Shown here: in pieces, positions 1-10,757 of the stretch
Numbering within the stretch: the stretch's first letter is position 1
Layout of the letters: each line of letters starts with the position of its first letter
Source: Microvirga lupini
Lineage (GTDB): Bacteria > Pseudomonadota > Alphaproteobacteria > Rhizobiales > Beijerinckiaceae
Direction: 5' to 3'
Length of the DNA stretch: 64,000 bases
NCBI RefSeq assembly: GCF_014191055.1
Contig: NZ_JACHWB010000001.1
Location: 587,875 to 651,874 of the forward strand
The notes under the pieces: generated by a model
The model's database searches: none
The model's input: the letters and a program-made list of their open reading frames with translations, nothing else
What the model was told of the DNA's origin: nothing
Position numbers and translations under genes: made by a program

Positions 1-413
1 ATCCCAAGCACGAGCCGCATATCCGCGCCTTCCACGACCGCTGGAGCGAGACCGTATCCGGCGTTTTCGAGGACCACGTGGCTCTGCTGCTCCGTCTGCG
101 TGAAGCAGGCGTGCCGAATTACTGCATCACGAACTTCTCTGGCCCAAAATTCGTTCTGGCGAAGGAGCGCTTTCCATTTCTGGCGGGCTTCGACGGCGTC
201 ATCGTGTCCGGCGACGAGCGTCTGCTGAAGCCGGATCCCGCCATCTATCGCCTCCTGCTCGACCGCTATGGGCTTGTCGCGGGGAATTGCGTCTTCATCG
301 ACGATTCCAAGCCGAACGTGGAGGCGGCCCGCGATGTCGGGATGCAGGCGATTCATTGCGTCGAGGATACAGATCTGGCGGGAGAACTGCGGCGGCATGG
401 GTTTCCGGTCTGA
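1..413 (+). CDS. HAD-family hydrolase (C-terminal part; gene starts before the window)
   Basis: The frame is open from base 3 to the TGA at 411-413, so the start codon lies to the left of the window. The visible ~136 residues carry three haloacid-dehalogenase signatures in order: motif II in YCITNFS, the motif III lysine in LKPDPAIY, and the acidic motif IV in VFIDDSKPNVEAA. The N-terminal DxD nucleophile motif is outside the window. Subfamily IA members with this pattern act on small phosphorylated or halogenated substrates in the cytoplasm. The real substrate cannot be read from this fragment. It is followed 38 bases later by hrpB on the same strand. Confidence 0.85.
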   Translation, partial: PKHEPHIRAFHDRWSETVSGVFEDHVALLLRLREAGVPNYCITNFSGPKFVLAKERFPFLAGFDGVIVSGDERLLKPDPAIYRLLLDRYGLVAGNCVFIDDSKPNVEAARDVGMQAIHCVEDTDLAGELRRHGFPV

Positions 414-451
414 CCGCTTGCCCTTCCGCTCCTCTTGAGCCATCACGCGGC

Positions 452-2917
452 ATGCGCGCTTTCGACACCTCCCTGCCCATCGATGCGGTCCTCGACGGCC
501 TGACGGCGAGCCTGCGGGCGCGGCCGAATGCGGTGCTCGTCGCGCCGCCCGGCGCCGGCAAGACCACGCGCGTGCCGCTGGTGCTCCTCGACGAGCCTTG
601 GGTGAACGGGGGCAAGATCATCGTGCTGGAGCCGCGCCGCCTCGCGGCCCGCGCGGCGGCCGCCCGTATGGCGCAGACCCTGGGCGAGGCGGTGGGTGAC
701 ACGGTCGGTCTTCGCGTGCGCCTCGGCTCCAAGGTGAGCCGCAGGACGCGCATCGAGGTGGTGACCGAGGGCGTCTTCGCCCGCATGATCCTCGACGATC
801 CGTCCTTGGAGGGTGTCGCGGCCATTCTCTTCGACGAGTTCCACGAGCGCTCCCTCGATGCGGATCTCGGTCTCGCGCTCGCTCTCGATGCACAAGGGGG
901 CCTGCGCGAGGACCTTCGCCTTCTCGTCATGTCGGCAACGCTCGACGGCGCCCGTGTGGCGAAGCTCCTGAGCGAAGCGCCGGTCGTCGAATCCGAAGGC
1001 CGGGCTTATCCGGTCGAGACGCGCTATCTCGCGCGCGATCCCAACCGTCGCGTCGAGGAGCAGGTGGCGGATGCGGTCACGCGCGCCTTGAGGGCCGAGA
1101 CCGGCTCCATCCTGGTGTTCCTGCCGGGCCAGGGGGAGATCCGCCGGGTCGAGACGCTTCTGCGCGAGCGGATCGCCGATCCCGCCGTCGACATCGCGCC
1201 GCTCTATGGCGCGCTGGAACGAGGCGAGCAGGATCTGGCGGTGAGCCCCGCCAAGCCCGGACGCCGCAAGGTGGTGCTCGCCACCTCCATCGCCGAGACT
1301 TCGCTCACCATTGAGGGCGTGCGCGTGGTTATCGATTCAGGGTTGGCTCGCGTGCCGGTCTACGAGCCGAATATCGGCCTCACGCGCCTTGAAACGGTGC
1401 GCGTCTCCCGTGCCGCCGCCGACCAGCGCCGGGGTCGTGCGGGCCGCACCGAGCCCGGCGTGTGCTACCGCCTGTGGGAGGAAGCCGCGACGGGCGCGCT
1501 TGAGCCCTTCGGCCGACCGGAGATTCTGTCTGCCGACCTCGCGCCGCTATTGCTCGATTGCGCGGCCTGGGGTGTGAGCGATCCGACGACGCTGGCCTTT
1601 CTCGATCCGCCGCCCGCACCGGCTCTGAAGGAGGCAAGAGCGCTGCTGCAGCAGCTCGGTGCCCTTGATGCCGAAGGGCGCATCACGGAGGTCGGGCGCA
1701 AGCTGCGCGACCTGCCGCTGCCACCGCGATTGGCCCGCATGGTGCTGATCGCCGGCGAGAGCGGGCAGGCGCAGGATGCCGCGGATGTCGCCGCCGTTCT
1801 CGTCGAGCGCGGTCTTGGCGGCGATGCGGTGGATCTCGCCGATCGTGTCGAGCGCTTCGGCCGCGACCGCTCCAGGCGGGCGGATGACATGCGGCGCATG
1901 GCCGAGGGCTGGGCGAGGGGCAGCAGCGGCAAGTCGAGAGGTGAGCCACGCTCCATCGGGGCACTTCTCACGCTCGCCTATCCCGACCGTCTCGCCAAGG
2001 CCCGCGGCAAGCCGGGTGAGTATCTCATGGCCAATGGGCGCGGCGCCTCGCTCGAAGCGCATGAGCGCCTCGCCAAGGAGCCTTATCTCACCGTCGCCGA
2101 AATCGCCGGCGGCGCAGCCTCCGCGCGCGTTCTCGCAGCAGCGGCGATTTCTCAGGAGGAGATCGAGACGCAATTCAGCAATGCCATCGAGCAGCGCGAC
2201 GAGATTGCCTTCGACAGGCAGGCAAAAGCGCTGCGAGCGCGGGGCGTGCGGCGCCTGGGTGCTCTTCTGCTGAACGAGCGTCCTTTGAAGGCTCCGCAAA
2301 CGGAAGAGGCAGCGCGGGCGCTCGCCGAGGGGCTCGTGTCGCTGGGGCTCGATGCTCTGCCCTGGTCGAAAGCTCTGGCGCAGTGGCGTGAGCGCGTGAT
2401 GTTTCTGCGCCAAGCGGAGGGCGAGGAGTGGCCGGACCTCACCGACGAAGCGCTGACGCGCACGGCGGACGAGTGGCTGGCGCCGCATCTCGTCGGCAGG
2501 AGCAGCCTCGGCGAGATCGGGCCCGACCTGCTGAGCGAGGCCCTGCGCAGCCTCCTGCCCTGGAATCTGCAGCGTCGTCTCGATGCGGAAGCGCCCACCC
2601 ATGTCGAGGTGCCGACCGGATCGCAGATCCCGGTCGATTATGGTGCGGAGGAGGGGCCTGTCCTCGCCGTGCGGGTGCAGGAACTGTTTGGTCTCGACAA
2701 GCATCCCACCATCGCGGCCGGGCGCGTGCCGCTCATCCTGCACCTGCTCTCGCCGGCGCAGCGCCCGATCCAGATCACCCGCGACCTGCCGGGCTTCTGG
2801 CGCGGATCCTGGGCGGCGGTGCGGGCCGACATGCGCGGCCAGTACCCGAAGCATCCCTGGCCCGAGGACCCGCTGTCCGCGCCGCCGACGCGTCGTGCGA
2901 AACCGCGGGGGACGTGA
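452..2917 (+). CDS. hrpB: ATP-dependent helicase HrpB
   Basis: An 821-residue DEAH-type RNA helicase, the usual size for HrpB. Visible motifs: Walker A APPGAGKTT at about residues 31-39, the Walker B variant DEFH at 128-131, SAT at 161-163, and motif VI QRRGRAGR in the second RecA domain, followed by the helicase-associated and HrpB C-terminal regions (end motif near LPGFWRGSW). I chose ATG 452 (MRAFDTSLPI) because conserved sequence begins there; the frame stays open upstream to 287, but that part overlaps the HAD gene and shows no family similarity. Cytoplasmic, and generally dispensable in other bacteria; the exact RNA substrate of HrpB is poorly known. Confidence 0.93.
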   Translation: MRAFDTSLPIDAVLDGLTASLRARPNAVLVAPPGAGKTTRVPLVLLDEPWVNGGKIIVLEPRRLAARAAAARMAQTLGEAVGDTVGLRVRLGSKVSRRTRIEVVTEGVFARMILDDPSLEGVAAILFDEFHERSLDADLGLALALDAQGGLREDLRLLVMSATLDGARVAKLLSEAPVVESEGRAYPVETRYLARDPNRRVEEQVADAVTRALRAETGSILVFLPGQGEIRRVETLLRERIADPAVDIAPLYGALERGEQDLAVSPAKPGRRKVVLATSIAETSLTIEGVRVVIDSGLARVPVYEPNIGLTRLETVRVSRAAADQRRGRAGRTEPGVCYRLWEEAATGALEPFGRPEILSADLAPLLLDCAAWGVSDPTTLAFLDPPPAPALKEARALLQQLGALDAEGRITEVGRKLRDLPLPPRLARMVLIAGESGQAQDAADVAAVLVERGLGGDAVDLADRVERFGRDRSRRADDMRRMAEGWARGSSGKSRGEPRSIGALLTLAYPDRLAKARGKPGEYLMANGRGASLEAHERLAKEPYLTVAEIAGGAASARVLAAAAISQEEIETQFSNAIEQRDEIAFDRQAKALRARGVRRLGALLLNERPLKAPQTEEAARALAEGLVSLGLDALPWSKALAQWRERVMFLRQAEGEEWPDLTDEALTRTADEWLAPHLVGRSSLGEIGPDLLSEALRSLLPWNLQRRLDAEAPTHVEVPTGSQIPVDYGAEEGPVLAVRVQELFGLDKHPTIAAGRVPLILHLLSPAQRPIQITRDLPGFWRGSWAAVRADMRGQYPKHPWPEDPLSAPPTRRAKPRGT

Positions 2918-2959
2918 CGCCCGATTCTGCTTTCTTTGCGGCTGTGTGCGATATGGAGG

Positions 2960-3277
2960 CTAGACTCCGCCTTCTGCTCCGAGCCAAAGAAGGATGCCGA
3001 TCAGGATCACCACGGACAGACTGAGCAGACCGAGCCAGATCCGGGTCGTCCGTCCATGTTCACGGATCTCGTCCCTCAGGTTCAGTTCGAGCTCTTCGAG
3101 CCGCCGGTAGAGGTTCTCCTGCCGCTGATCGAACATCAGCCGTGTCTTCTCGTGCCCGTCCCGCGTTCCCTGAATCAGGACTTCCCAATACTCGCGGCGC
3201 TCTTTCTCGTTCGCTTCCCGTCGGGCCTGTTCCTGCCGCTTGCGCTCTTCTGCTGAAAGTCGGGCCATCTTGTCCAT
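2960..3277 (-). CDS. Hypothetical coiled-coil protein with a C-terminal membrane anchor
   Basis: A 105-residue protein I cannot assign to a named family. Residues ~5-75 are highly charged (rich in E, R, K and Q) with helix/coiled-coil character. Residues ~79-99 form one hydrophobic segment (WLGLLSLSVVILIGILLWLG), so it is probably a tail-anchored inner-membrane protein with its helical part in the cytoplasm. A second in-frame Met lies three codons in (MARLSAEERK, 3268) and could be the true start; neither start has a strong Shine-Dalgarno. It converges on hrpB, with 42 bases between the stops. Confidence 0.6.
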   Translation of the reverse strand: MDKMARLSAEERKRQEQARREANEKERREYWEVLIQGTRDGHEKTRLMFDQRQENLYRRLEELELNLRDEIREHGRTTRIWLGLLSLSVVILIGILLWLGAEGGV

Positions 3278-3351
3278 TTCCAGTTGATCGAGGAATGCGG
3301 GAAACTTGATCCACCTTCTCGCTGACGCGGCCCGCTGGTCCGCACGATGCG

Positions 3352-3729
3352 CTAGTCGCGAAACGACTCGATCAGCCGTCCCGCCGTGGCGCGGTTGAGC
3401 GCCATGGGAATGTCGTACACGAGGGCAAGGCGCATCAGGGCCTTCACGTCCACATCGTGCGGGTGCGGCGAGAGCGGATCGACGAAGAAGAACAGGGCGT
3501 CGATCTTCCCTTCCGCGATCATGGCGCCGATCTGCTGATCGCCGCCGAGCGGACCGCTCTTCAGTCGTGTGACCGAGAGAGAAGGGCAGCGCTCCATAAC
3601 CCGGGCGCCGGTGGTGCCGGTGGCAAAAAGCGTGAAGGGATGCAGATCGTTTTCGTACAGGGCCACGAACGCGGCCATGTCGTCCTTTTTGGCGTCGTGA
3701 GCCACGAGCGCCAGGGTCAGTTGCTTCAT
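3352..3729 (-). CDS. mgsA: Methylglyoxal synthase
   Basis: 125 residues, slightly shorter than the E. coli enzyme (152). It converts dihydroxyacetone phosphate to methylglyoxal and phosphate, an overflow route that relieves sugar-phosphate stress. Visible family marks: LVAHDAKK at the N-terminus, the phosphate-binding FATGTTG at 35-41, [11 protein letters not shown] with the catalytic Asp at about residue 64, and [15 protein letters not shown] with the active-site His. It lies 12 bases downstream of the DUF1194 gene on the same strand, so the two are probably co-transcribed. Confidence 0.95.
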   Translation of the reverse strand: MKQLTLALVAHDAKKDDMAAFVALYENDLHPFTLFATGTTGARVMERCPSLSVTRLKSGPLGGDQQIGAMIAEGKIDALFFFVDPLSPHPHDVDVKALMRLALVYDIPMALNRATAGRLIESFRD

Positions 3730-3741
3730 GGGAGAGACAGC

Positions 3742-4545
3742 TCAGTTGCTCCAGCGGTCACGCCACTGCATTTCGCCGGCCATGCAGTTGGTGCGCGGAG
3801 GGGACTGGATGCGGCTGATCAGGGGCTGCTCGGGCATCAGATTGGCAACTTCCAGCAGGATCTTCGTTTTGATTGCCTCGATGAACTGGTCGCGCTCCAG
3901 CACCGGAACGGTGAACGAACCCTGGCCGCCGATCACGCAATCCTTGTAATAGACGTCGAGATCCGGGATGTCGAGATAACCGGGCTGGCGCAGCATGATC
4001 GGCAGGCCGTTGATGGTGATGCCCTTGGCGAGCGCAGCTTCGCGGGCCTCGATCACGAGCCGTCCCTGGTTGTTGGGGCCGTCTCCCGACACGTCGATCA
4101 CCCGCCGGGTCGCGTTGAGGCCGCTTTCCTCCAGGAGCTTCACGCTGAAGTCGATGGCGCTGGAGATCGAGGTCCGCTGCGCCCGCCGCAAGGGTGTGGA
4201 GGCGATCCTGTCGGCGAAGGCCATCAGGCTCTCGGAATTGTCGAGCACCGTCCAGGGAATGATCACCTTCTGATCCGGCGAGCCCGCCCATTCCATGTAG
4301 GTCACGGCGATGCGGCCCAGCATTCCGCCCCGGATCGCATCATGAACGAGCTTGGAGCGGAAGGCCTGGGCAAACCCTTCCCGTTGCAGGGCCTGTTCGT
4401 CCGTGTCCATGGAAAAGGAGATATCCACCGCGACCACGAGAGCGAGATCGACTTCGGCCTCGGTCTGGGCCTGAGCCGGTAGGGCGAGAAGCCCCCACAG
4501 GCAGACACATGCTGCCGCAAGGCGCGTGAAGCCGGAACAAACCAT
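3742..4545 (-). CDS. DUF1194 domain protein, secreted, von Willebrand A-like
   Basis: 267 residues. The N-terminus (basic start, hydrophobic core to about residue 22, then PAQAQ) is a Sec signal peptide, so the protein is probably periplasmic. After it comes a VWA-like fold with a MIDAS-type DISFSMD motif at about residues 41-47, and later VSGDGPNNQG. These are the metal-coordinating loops of von Willebrand factor A domains and suggest divalent-metal-dependent protein binding. The family is common in Alphaproteobacteria and has no assigned function. It is upstream of and close to mgsA, and 90 bases downstream of cmk. Confidence 0.85.
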   Translation of the reverse strand: MVCSGFTRLAAACVCLWGLLALPAQAQTEAEVDLALVVAVDISFSMDTDEQALQREGFAQAFRSKLVHDAIRGGMLGRIAVTYMEWAGSPDQKVIIPWTVLDNSESLMAFADRIASTPLRRAQRTSISSAIDFSVKLLEESGLNATRRVIDVSGDGPNNQGRLVIEAREAALAKGITINGLPIMLRQPGYLDIPDLDVYYKDCVIGGQGSFTVPVLERDQFIEAIKTKILLEVANLMPEQPLISRIQSPPRTNCMAGEMQWRDRWSN

Positions 4546-4635
4546 CGGTATCTCCTGTGCGGGAGCCGGATTGGTCGGGAAAGTGTGCCAGCTTCTGGAA
4601 GTAAGGCAAGGCCACGCCAGGACTAGGGGCGGGTC

Positions 4636-5262
4636 TTACGAACCCTTGTCCTCCACAATCCTGAGGGCGGCCTGGAAGGCCGCGTCGGCATCGAGATGCG
4701 TCGTGTCGAGGGTTACCGCATCGGCGGCGGCTTTGAGCGGGGCGGTGCTGCGGTTCATGTCGCGCTCGTCCCGACGGCGGATTTCGTCGAGGATGGTCTC
4801 GTATTCGGCCTGCTCGCCGCGCCGCAGCAGTTCGAGATGCCGGCGGCGCGCCCGCTCCTCGGGAGCCGCGGTGATGAAGAGCTTCACGTCCGCGGACGGG
4901 CAGACCACGGTGCCGATGTCCCGCCCGTCGAGCACCGCGCCGGGCGGCTGCTCGCCGAACTGGCGCTGGAAGGCCAGCAGGGCATCGCGCACCGGCTGGT
5001 AGGCCGAGATCACCGAGGCAGCCTCCCCCATGGCGGCGCCCCTGAGGCGGGAATCGTCCTCCAGGTGCGAGACGTCCAGGTTCTGGGCCACCTGGGTGGC
5101 CGCATCCCGGTCGGCGAGGGGAACGTCCCTGTCCATGAGTACACGGGCAACGGCCCGATAGAGCAGGCCGGTGTCGAGATGGGCAAAGCCGTAATGCTCG
5201 GCGAGGCGCTTGCCCAAGGTGCCCTTGCCGGAAGCAGCCGGGCCGTCGATGGCGATGATCAT
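4636..5262 (-). CDS. cmk: Cytidylate kinase
   Basis: 208 residues. It phosphorylates CMP and dCMP with ATP, recycling cytidine nucleotides for RNA, DNA and phospholipid synthesis. The P-loop [10 protein letters not shown] begins at about residue 5, and [10 protein letters not shown] and DGRDIGTVV are the usual CMP-binding motifs. It starts 7 bases after the aroA stop, so aroA-cmk is one transcription unit. In many Alphaproteobacteria rpsA follows cmk; here the next gene is instead a DUF1194 gene 90 bases away. Confidence 0.96.
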   Translation of the reverse strand: MIIAIDGPAASGKGTLGKRLAEHYGFAHLDTGLLYRAVARVLMDRDVPLADRDAATQVAQNLDVSHLEDDSRLRGAAMGEAASVISAYQPVRDALLAFQRQFGEQPPGAVLDGRDIGTVVCPSADVKLFITAAPEERARRRHLELLRRGEQAEYETILDEIRRRDERDMNRSTAPLKAAADAVTLDTTHLDADAAFQAALRIVEDKGS

Positions 5263-5269
5263 GGGTGGC

Positions 5270-6682
<1,413 letters not shown>

Positions 6683-6731
6683 TCACGCGCAAGCTGGGCC
6701 AAGCTTGGCCCTTGCCTCTGCAATTTCCTAT

Positions 6732-6760
6732 TTGACAAGCCATGCCCTGCCGACTAACGG
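6732..6760 (+). promoter_or_regulatory. Candidate sigma-70 promoter for the TIGR02300 gene
   Basis: A perfect TTGACA (-35) at 6732-6737 is followed after a 17-base spacer by a weak -10 (TAACGG, 6755-6760), about 40 bases upstream of the GTG start at 6801. The weak -10 makes this only a suggestion. Confidence 0.35.
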
Positions 6761-6800
6761 AGCCTTCCCAACCATCCACACGTATTTAAGGCAATCACCC

Positions 6801-7190
6801 GTGGCCAAACCGGAACTCGGCTTGAAGCGCCAGTGCATGAGCTGCGGCGCGAAATTCTACGATCTCAACAAGGACCCGGCGGTCTGCCCGAAATGCGGCA
6901 CCGTGTTTCAGGCCACCGCCATGACGACCCGCGTGGCCGCTCCCGTGGCGGCCCGTGCCGCTGCAGTGGCCGATGAGGACGAGACCGAGCTCGAGGCGGC
7001 CGGTCCGGAGATGGTCTCCCTCGATGAGGTCGAGGCTGACGAGAACGAGAAGGACATCCCCACCGATGACGACATCGACGTGGGCGACGACGTGGCCGAT
7101 GACGACACCTTCCTCGAGGACGAGGAAGAAGGCGACGACGACGTGTCCGATCTGATCGACAGCGATCTGGAAGACGACGAAGAGGCTTGA
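6801..7190 (+). CDS. TIGR02300 family protein: zinc ribbon with a long acidic tail
   Basis: 129 residues from GTG 6801 (MAKPELGLKR). The N-terminus has a four-cysteine zinc ribbon: C12-x2-C15 and C29-x2-C32. After an Ala/Arg linker (41-57) the protein is extremely acidic: 39 of residues 58-129 are Asp or Glu, so the tail is almost certainly disordered. The family is restricted to Alphaproteobacteria, usually sits next to aroA as here, and has no assigned function. The combination suggests a nucleic-acid or protein contact through the ribbon and an acidic, histone-mimic or RNA-mimic tail; that is inference. The GTG start is supported by strong N-terminal family conservation. Confidence 0.9.
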   Translation: MAKPELGLKRQCMSCGAKFYDLNKDPAVCPKCGTVFQATAMTTRVAAPVAARAAAVADEDETELEAAGPEMVSLDEVEADENEKDIPTDDDIDVGDDVADDDTFLEDEEEGDDDVSDLIDSDLEDDEEA

Positions 7191-7271
7191 ACCTCGCAAA
7201 AGAGGCGACTATAGAGACGCCTCTGATTTGAACAGAAACCGCCGCGGTGCCCCATACACTGCGGCTCGGAT

Positions 7272-7347
<76 letters not shown>

Positions 7348-7359
7348 AATCCTTTCAAG

Positions 7360-7383
7360 AAGCCGCCCTCGGGCGGCTTTTTT
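7360..7383 (+). terminator. Rho-independent terminator of tRNA-Ala
   Basis: Stem AGCCGCC (7361-7367), loop CTCG, arm GGCGGCT (7372-7378), then an uninterrupted T tract to 7383. It starts 13 bases after the tRNA 3' end. Confidence 0.9.
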
Positions 7384-7500
7384 GTTCGCGACGTGCGTTC
7401 CATCCGCCCTTTGTCTCATGGAAAGGGCGCTCATCTTCATTTTTAGTCGCAACGCCTTAAGCTAAGGCCAGGATCTTCAAATCCACCGAAAGCGGGAACG

Positions 7501-9702
7501 ATGACGCGCATCCAGACGAACGGCCTCCAGGTCGCCCCGGTTCTTCATGAATTCATCGAGCGGGAGGCGCTGCCCTATACCGGCGTTTCGGCCGATGCCT
7601 TCTGGAAGGGGCTGGCCGGTCTCGTGAAGGAATTCGCCCCGCGTGACCGGGAACTGCTCGCCGTCCGCGACAAGCTCCAGGCCCAGATCGACGAATATCA
7701 CCGTGCCCGGAAAGGCCAGGCTTTCGACCAGGGCGGCTACGAGCAGTTCCTGCGCGAGATCGGCTACGTGCTGCCGGAGCCCGAAGATTTTTCGGTTCAG
7801 ACGCAGCATGTGGACGACGAGATCGCCCGCATCGCCGGCCCTCAGCTCGTGGTGCCGGTGTCGAATGCCCGATATGCGCTCAATGCCGCCAACGCCCGCT
7901 GGGGCAGCCTCTACGACGCCCTCTACGGCACCGATGCGATCCCGGAGGACGATGGCGCCACACGCTCCGGCGGCTACAACAAGGCCCGCGGCGCCAAGGT
8001 CGTGGCCCGTGCCCGCGAGGTCCTCGACCAGGCAGCACCCCTGGCCGGTGGCAGCCACAGGGATGCAGCTTCCTACACGATCCAGGGCACCGCCCTCATC
8101 GTGAAGCTTCAGGACGGCACCGAGACCGGCCTTGCCGATCCGGCCCAGCTCGTCGGCTACCAGGGCGAGGCGGGAAGCCCGTCATCGGTGCTGCTGCGCC
8201 ACAACAACCTGCATCTCGACATCCGCATCGACCGCTCGCATGCCATCGGCGCCGAGGACCCTGCGGGCGTCGCCGATGTGGTGGTGGAATCGGCCGTCTC
8301 CACCATCATGGACCTGGAGGACTCGGTCGCCGCCGTCGATGCCGACGATAAGGTCGAGGTCTACCGCACCTGGCTCGGGCTGATGAAGGGCGATCTGGTC
8401 GAGAGCTTCGAGAAGGGCGGGCGTACCGTCGAGCGCCGTCTCAACCCGGACCGGATCTATACGAGCGTGAACGGCGGCGAGATCCGCCTCCACGGGCGCA
8501 GCCTGATGCTGGTGCGCAATGTGGGCCACCACATGTTCACCGATGCGGTGCTCGACGAGACCGGCGAGGAGATCCCGGAGACCATCCTCGATGCGGCCGT
8601 GACCTCGCTCATCGCCATCCACGATCTGAAAGGGGCGGGCTCCCTGCGCAACAGCCGCGCGGGCTCGGTCTATATCGTGAAGCCCAAGATGCACGGGCCC
8701 GACGAGGTGGCCTTCGCCAGCGACCTCTTCGCCGCCGTCGAGGACATGCTGGATCTTCCCCGCAACACCCTCAAGATGGGCATCATGGACGAGGAGCGGC
8801 GCACCACCGTCAACCTCAAGGCCTGCATCCGGGCGGCAAGCGAGCGCATCGTGTTCATCAACACGGGCTTCCTCGACCGCACGGGCGACGAGATCCACAC
8901 GTCGATGGAAGCAGGCCCGATGATCCGCAAGAACGACATGAAGTCGACGCCATGGATCAAGGCCTACGAGGACAACAACGTGGATGTGGGCATGCTCTGC
9001 GGGCTGCCCGGCAAGGCGCAGATCGGCAAGGGCATGTGGGCCGCGCCCGACAAGATGGCCGACATGCTCTCACAGAAGATCGGCCATCCGCAGGCCGGTG
9101 CCACCACCGCCTGGGTGCCGTCGCCGACCGCCGCGACGCTGCATGCGCTGCATTATCATCAGGTCAGCGTCCCGGCGCGCCAGGAGGAGCTGAAGACGCG
9201 TTCGCGCGCGAAACTCTCCGACATCCTGACCATCCCGGTGTCGCAGTCCAACTGGGCGCCGGATGCGGTGCAGCAGGAACTCGACAACAACTGCCAGGGC
9301 ATCCTCGGCTATGTGGTGCGCTGGATCGACCAGGGCGTCGGCTGCTCCAAGGTGCCGGACATCCACGATGTCGGTCTAATGGAAGACCGGGCGACGCTTC
9401 GCATCTCCAGCCAGCACCTCGCCAACTGGCTGCGCCACGGCATCGTCAGCGAGGATCAGGTGATGCAGACCCTGCGCCGCATGGCCGAGGTGGTCGACCG
9501 GCAGAATGCCGGCGATCCGCTCTACCGGACGATGGCGCCTAACTTCGATGGCCCCGCCTTCCGGGCTGCCTGCGATCTGGTCTTCAAAGGCGCGGAACAG
9601 CCCAACGGCTACACCGAATATGTGCTGCACGAGCGCCGCCGCGAAGCCAAGGCTTCCGGCGCGCCGGACCGGATCGACGAGAGCGGTGTCAGAACACAGT
9701 AA
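7501..9702 (+). CDS. glcB: Malate synthase G
   Basis: 733 residues, the full length of the monomeric G isoform. It condenses glyoxylate with acetyl-CoA to malate, completing the glyoxylate bypass or glycolate assimilation. Key regions: [17 protein letters not shown] (catalytic Asp/Glu loop), [32 protein letters not shown] (active-site Arg) and [18 protein letters not shown] (metal-binding and catalytic acid residues). It stands alone between the tRNA terminator and its own terminator. No aceA (isocitrate lyase) is in the window, so whether it serves acetate or glycolate use cannot be said. Confidence 0.97.
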   Translation: MTRIQTNGLQVAPVLHEFIEREALPYTGVSADAFWKGLAGLVKEFAPRDRELLAVRDKLQAQIDEYHRARKGQAFDQGGYEQFLREIGYVLPEPEDFSVQTQHVDDEIARIAGPQLVVPVSNARYALNAANARWGSLYDALYGTDAIPEDDGATRSGGYNKARGAKVVARAREVLDQAAPLAGGSHRDAASYTIQGTALIVKLQDGTETGLADPAQLVGYQGEAGSPSSVLLRHNNLHLDIRIDRSHAIGAEDPAGVADVVVESAVSTIMDLEDSVAAVDADDKVEVYRTWLGLMKGDLVESFEKGGRTVERRLNPDRIYTSVNGGEIRLHGRSLMLVRNVGHHMFTDAVLDETGEEIPETILDAAVTSLIAIHDLKGAGSLRNSRAGSVYIVKPKMHGPDEVAFASDLFAAVEDMLDLPRNTLKMGIMDEERRTTVNLKACIRAASERIVFINTGFLDRTGDEIHTSMEAGPMIRKNDMKSTPWIKAYEDNNVDVGMLCGLPGKAQIGKGMWAAPDKMADMLSQKIGHPQAGATTAWVPSPTAATLHALHYHQVSVPARQEELKTRSRAKLSDILTIPVSQSNWAPDAVQQELDNNCQGILGYVVRWIDQGVGCSKVPDIHDVGLMEDRATLRISSQHLANWLRHGIVSEDQVMQTLRRMAEVVDRQNAGDPLYRTMAPNFDGPAFRAACDLVFKGAEQPNGYTEYVLHERRREAKASGAPDRIDESGVRTQ

Positions 9703-9707
9703 GAGCG

Positions 9708-9732
9708 AAGGGCGCCGGTGCGGCGCCCTTTT
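9708..9732 (+). terminator. Rho-independent terminator after glcB
   Basis: Ten-base stem AAGGGCGCCG / CGGCGCCCTT (9708-9717 and 9721-9730) with loop GTG, ending in TTTT. It sits between the convergent glcB and pxpC genes and, because the 5' arm also begins with AA, may work weakly both ways. Confidence 0.8.
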
Positions 9733-10757
9733 CAGTCGTGCGATACAGGAGAAAGCGCGTCGACCGTGCCGCCGATGAGATTGCGGCTGAGGAGATGCTC
9801 CGTTGTCAGGGCGTAGCGCACCGGGGTGAGATGCGTCGGCAAGGAGGCGATCCAATCCCTCAGCTGCCGCGCCGCCGCCACGGCCTCGTCCCGCTCCACG
9901 GCCCTGAAGCGCACCTTCGTGCCTGACCGCATCTGCGCGAAGCGGGCGAGATCGGCGCTGATCACCGTGGCGATCTTCGGGTAGCCGCCGGCTGTTTGCC
10001 GGTCGCGCATCAGCACGATGGGCTGGCCGCTGCCCGGCACCTGGATATGGCCGTCGACAATCCCGTCCGACACGATGTTGAAGCCCTTGGCGTGCTCGAG
10101 CTTGGGTCCGGTGAGCTGAAAACCCATCCGGTCAGCCTGGGGGCTGATGGTGAATTCGCTTTCCAGAAGCAAACGAATGCTGTCCGGCGTGAAATAATCG
10201 TCCTGCGGTCCCAGCATGACGCGGAGAGGGCCGGTCTCCTCAGAGATATCGGCGGCCAGCTCCATCGGCTCGCCCGCCTGACCCTCCGGCCGGCAGGGCA
10301 GGCGATTGCCTGCTTGGAGCGACGCGCCTTTCAGGCCGCCGAGGCGCGAGCGCAGATGAAACGAGAGGCTCCCTAGCTGCGGCTCGACCGCGAGGCCGCC
10401 TGCCACCGCCAGATAGGCGAAGGTGCCTGTGCGCGGGTGCCCCACCTCAAGGGTCTGACCTTCCCGTAGAATGAAGGATGTCAGGGGCGGGACGGCTGTG
10501 CCGTCGATGCTGGCCACTGCGCCCGCACCGGCGACGGCGAGGCGCAGGTCGCCGCCGTCACAGGTGAAAGCGCCGCCGAGATTGACGAACTCGATCGCTC
10601 CCGTGTCCGGAGGATTGCCGACGAGCGCATTGGCCATCGCCAGGGCGCGGCGATCCATGGCGCCGGAGGGCGAGACGCCGAAGCCCTGATAGCCGAAGCG
10701 GCCGCGATCCTGCAGGGCGGTCATGGGTCCGCAGGATTTCACCACGAGATCGATCAT
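9732..10757 (-). CDS. pxpC: 5-oxoprolinase subunit C (biotin-dependent carboxyltransferase family)
   Basis: 341 residues. With PxpA and PxpB it hydrolyses 5-oxoproline (pyroglutamate), a damage product of glutamine and glutamate, to glutamate using ATP. The N-terminus has the family pattern TALQDRGRFGYQGFGVSPSG and MDRRALAMANALVGN; GPQDDYF follows in the middle and the motif SDGIVDGHIQVPGSGQPIVL in the C-terminal half. ATG 10757 was chosen because it overlaps the pxpB stop in an ATGA quartet and because conserved sequence starts there (MIDLVVKSCG). No pxpA is adjacent. Confidence 0.93.
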   Translation of the reverse strand: MIDLVVKSCGPMTALQDRGRFGYQGFGVSPSGAMDRRALAMANALVGNPPDTGAIEFVNLGGAFTCDGGDLRLAVAGAGAVASIDGTAVPPLTSFILREGQTLEVGHPRTGTFAYLAVAGGLAVEPQLGSLSFHLRSRLGGLKGASLQAGNRLPCRPEGQAGEPMELAADISEETGPLRVMLGPQDDYFTPDSIRLLLESEFTISPQADRMGFQLTGPKLEHAKGFNIVSDGIVDGHIQVPGSGQPIVLMRDRQTAGGYPKIATVISADLARFAQMRSGTKVRFRAVERDEAVAAARQLRDWIASLPTHLTPVRYALTTEHLLSRNLIGGTVDALSPVSHD

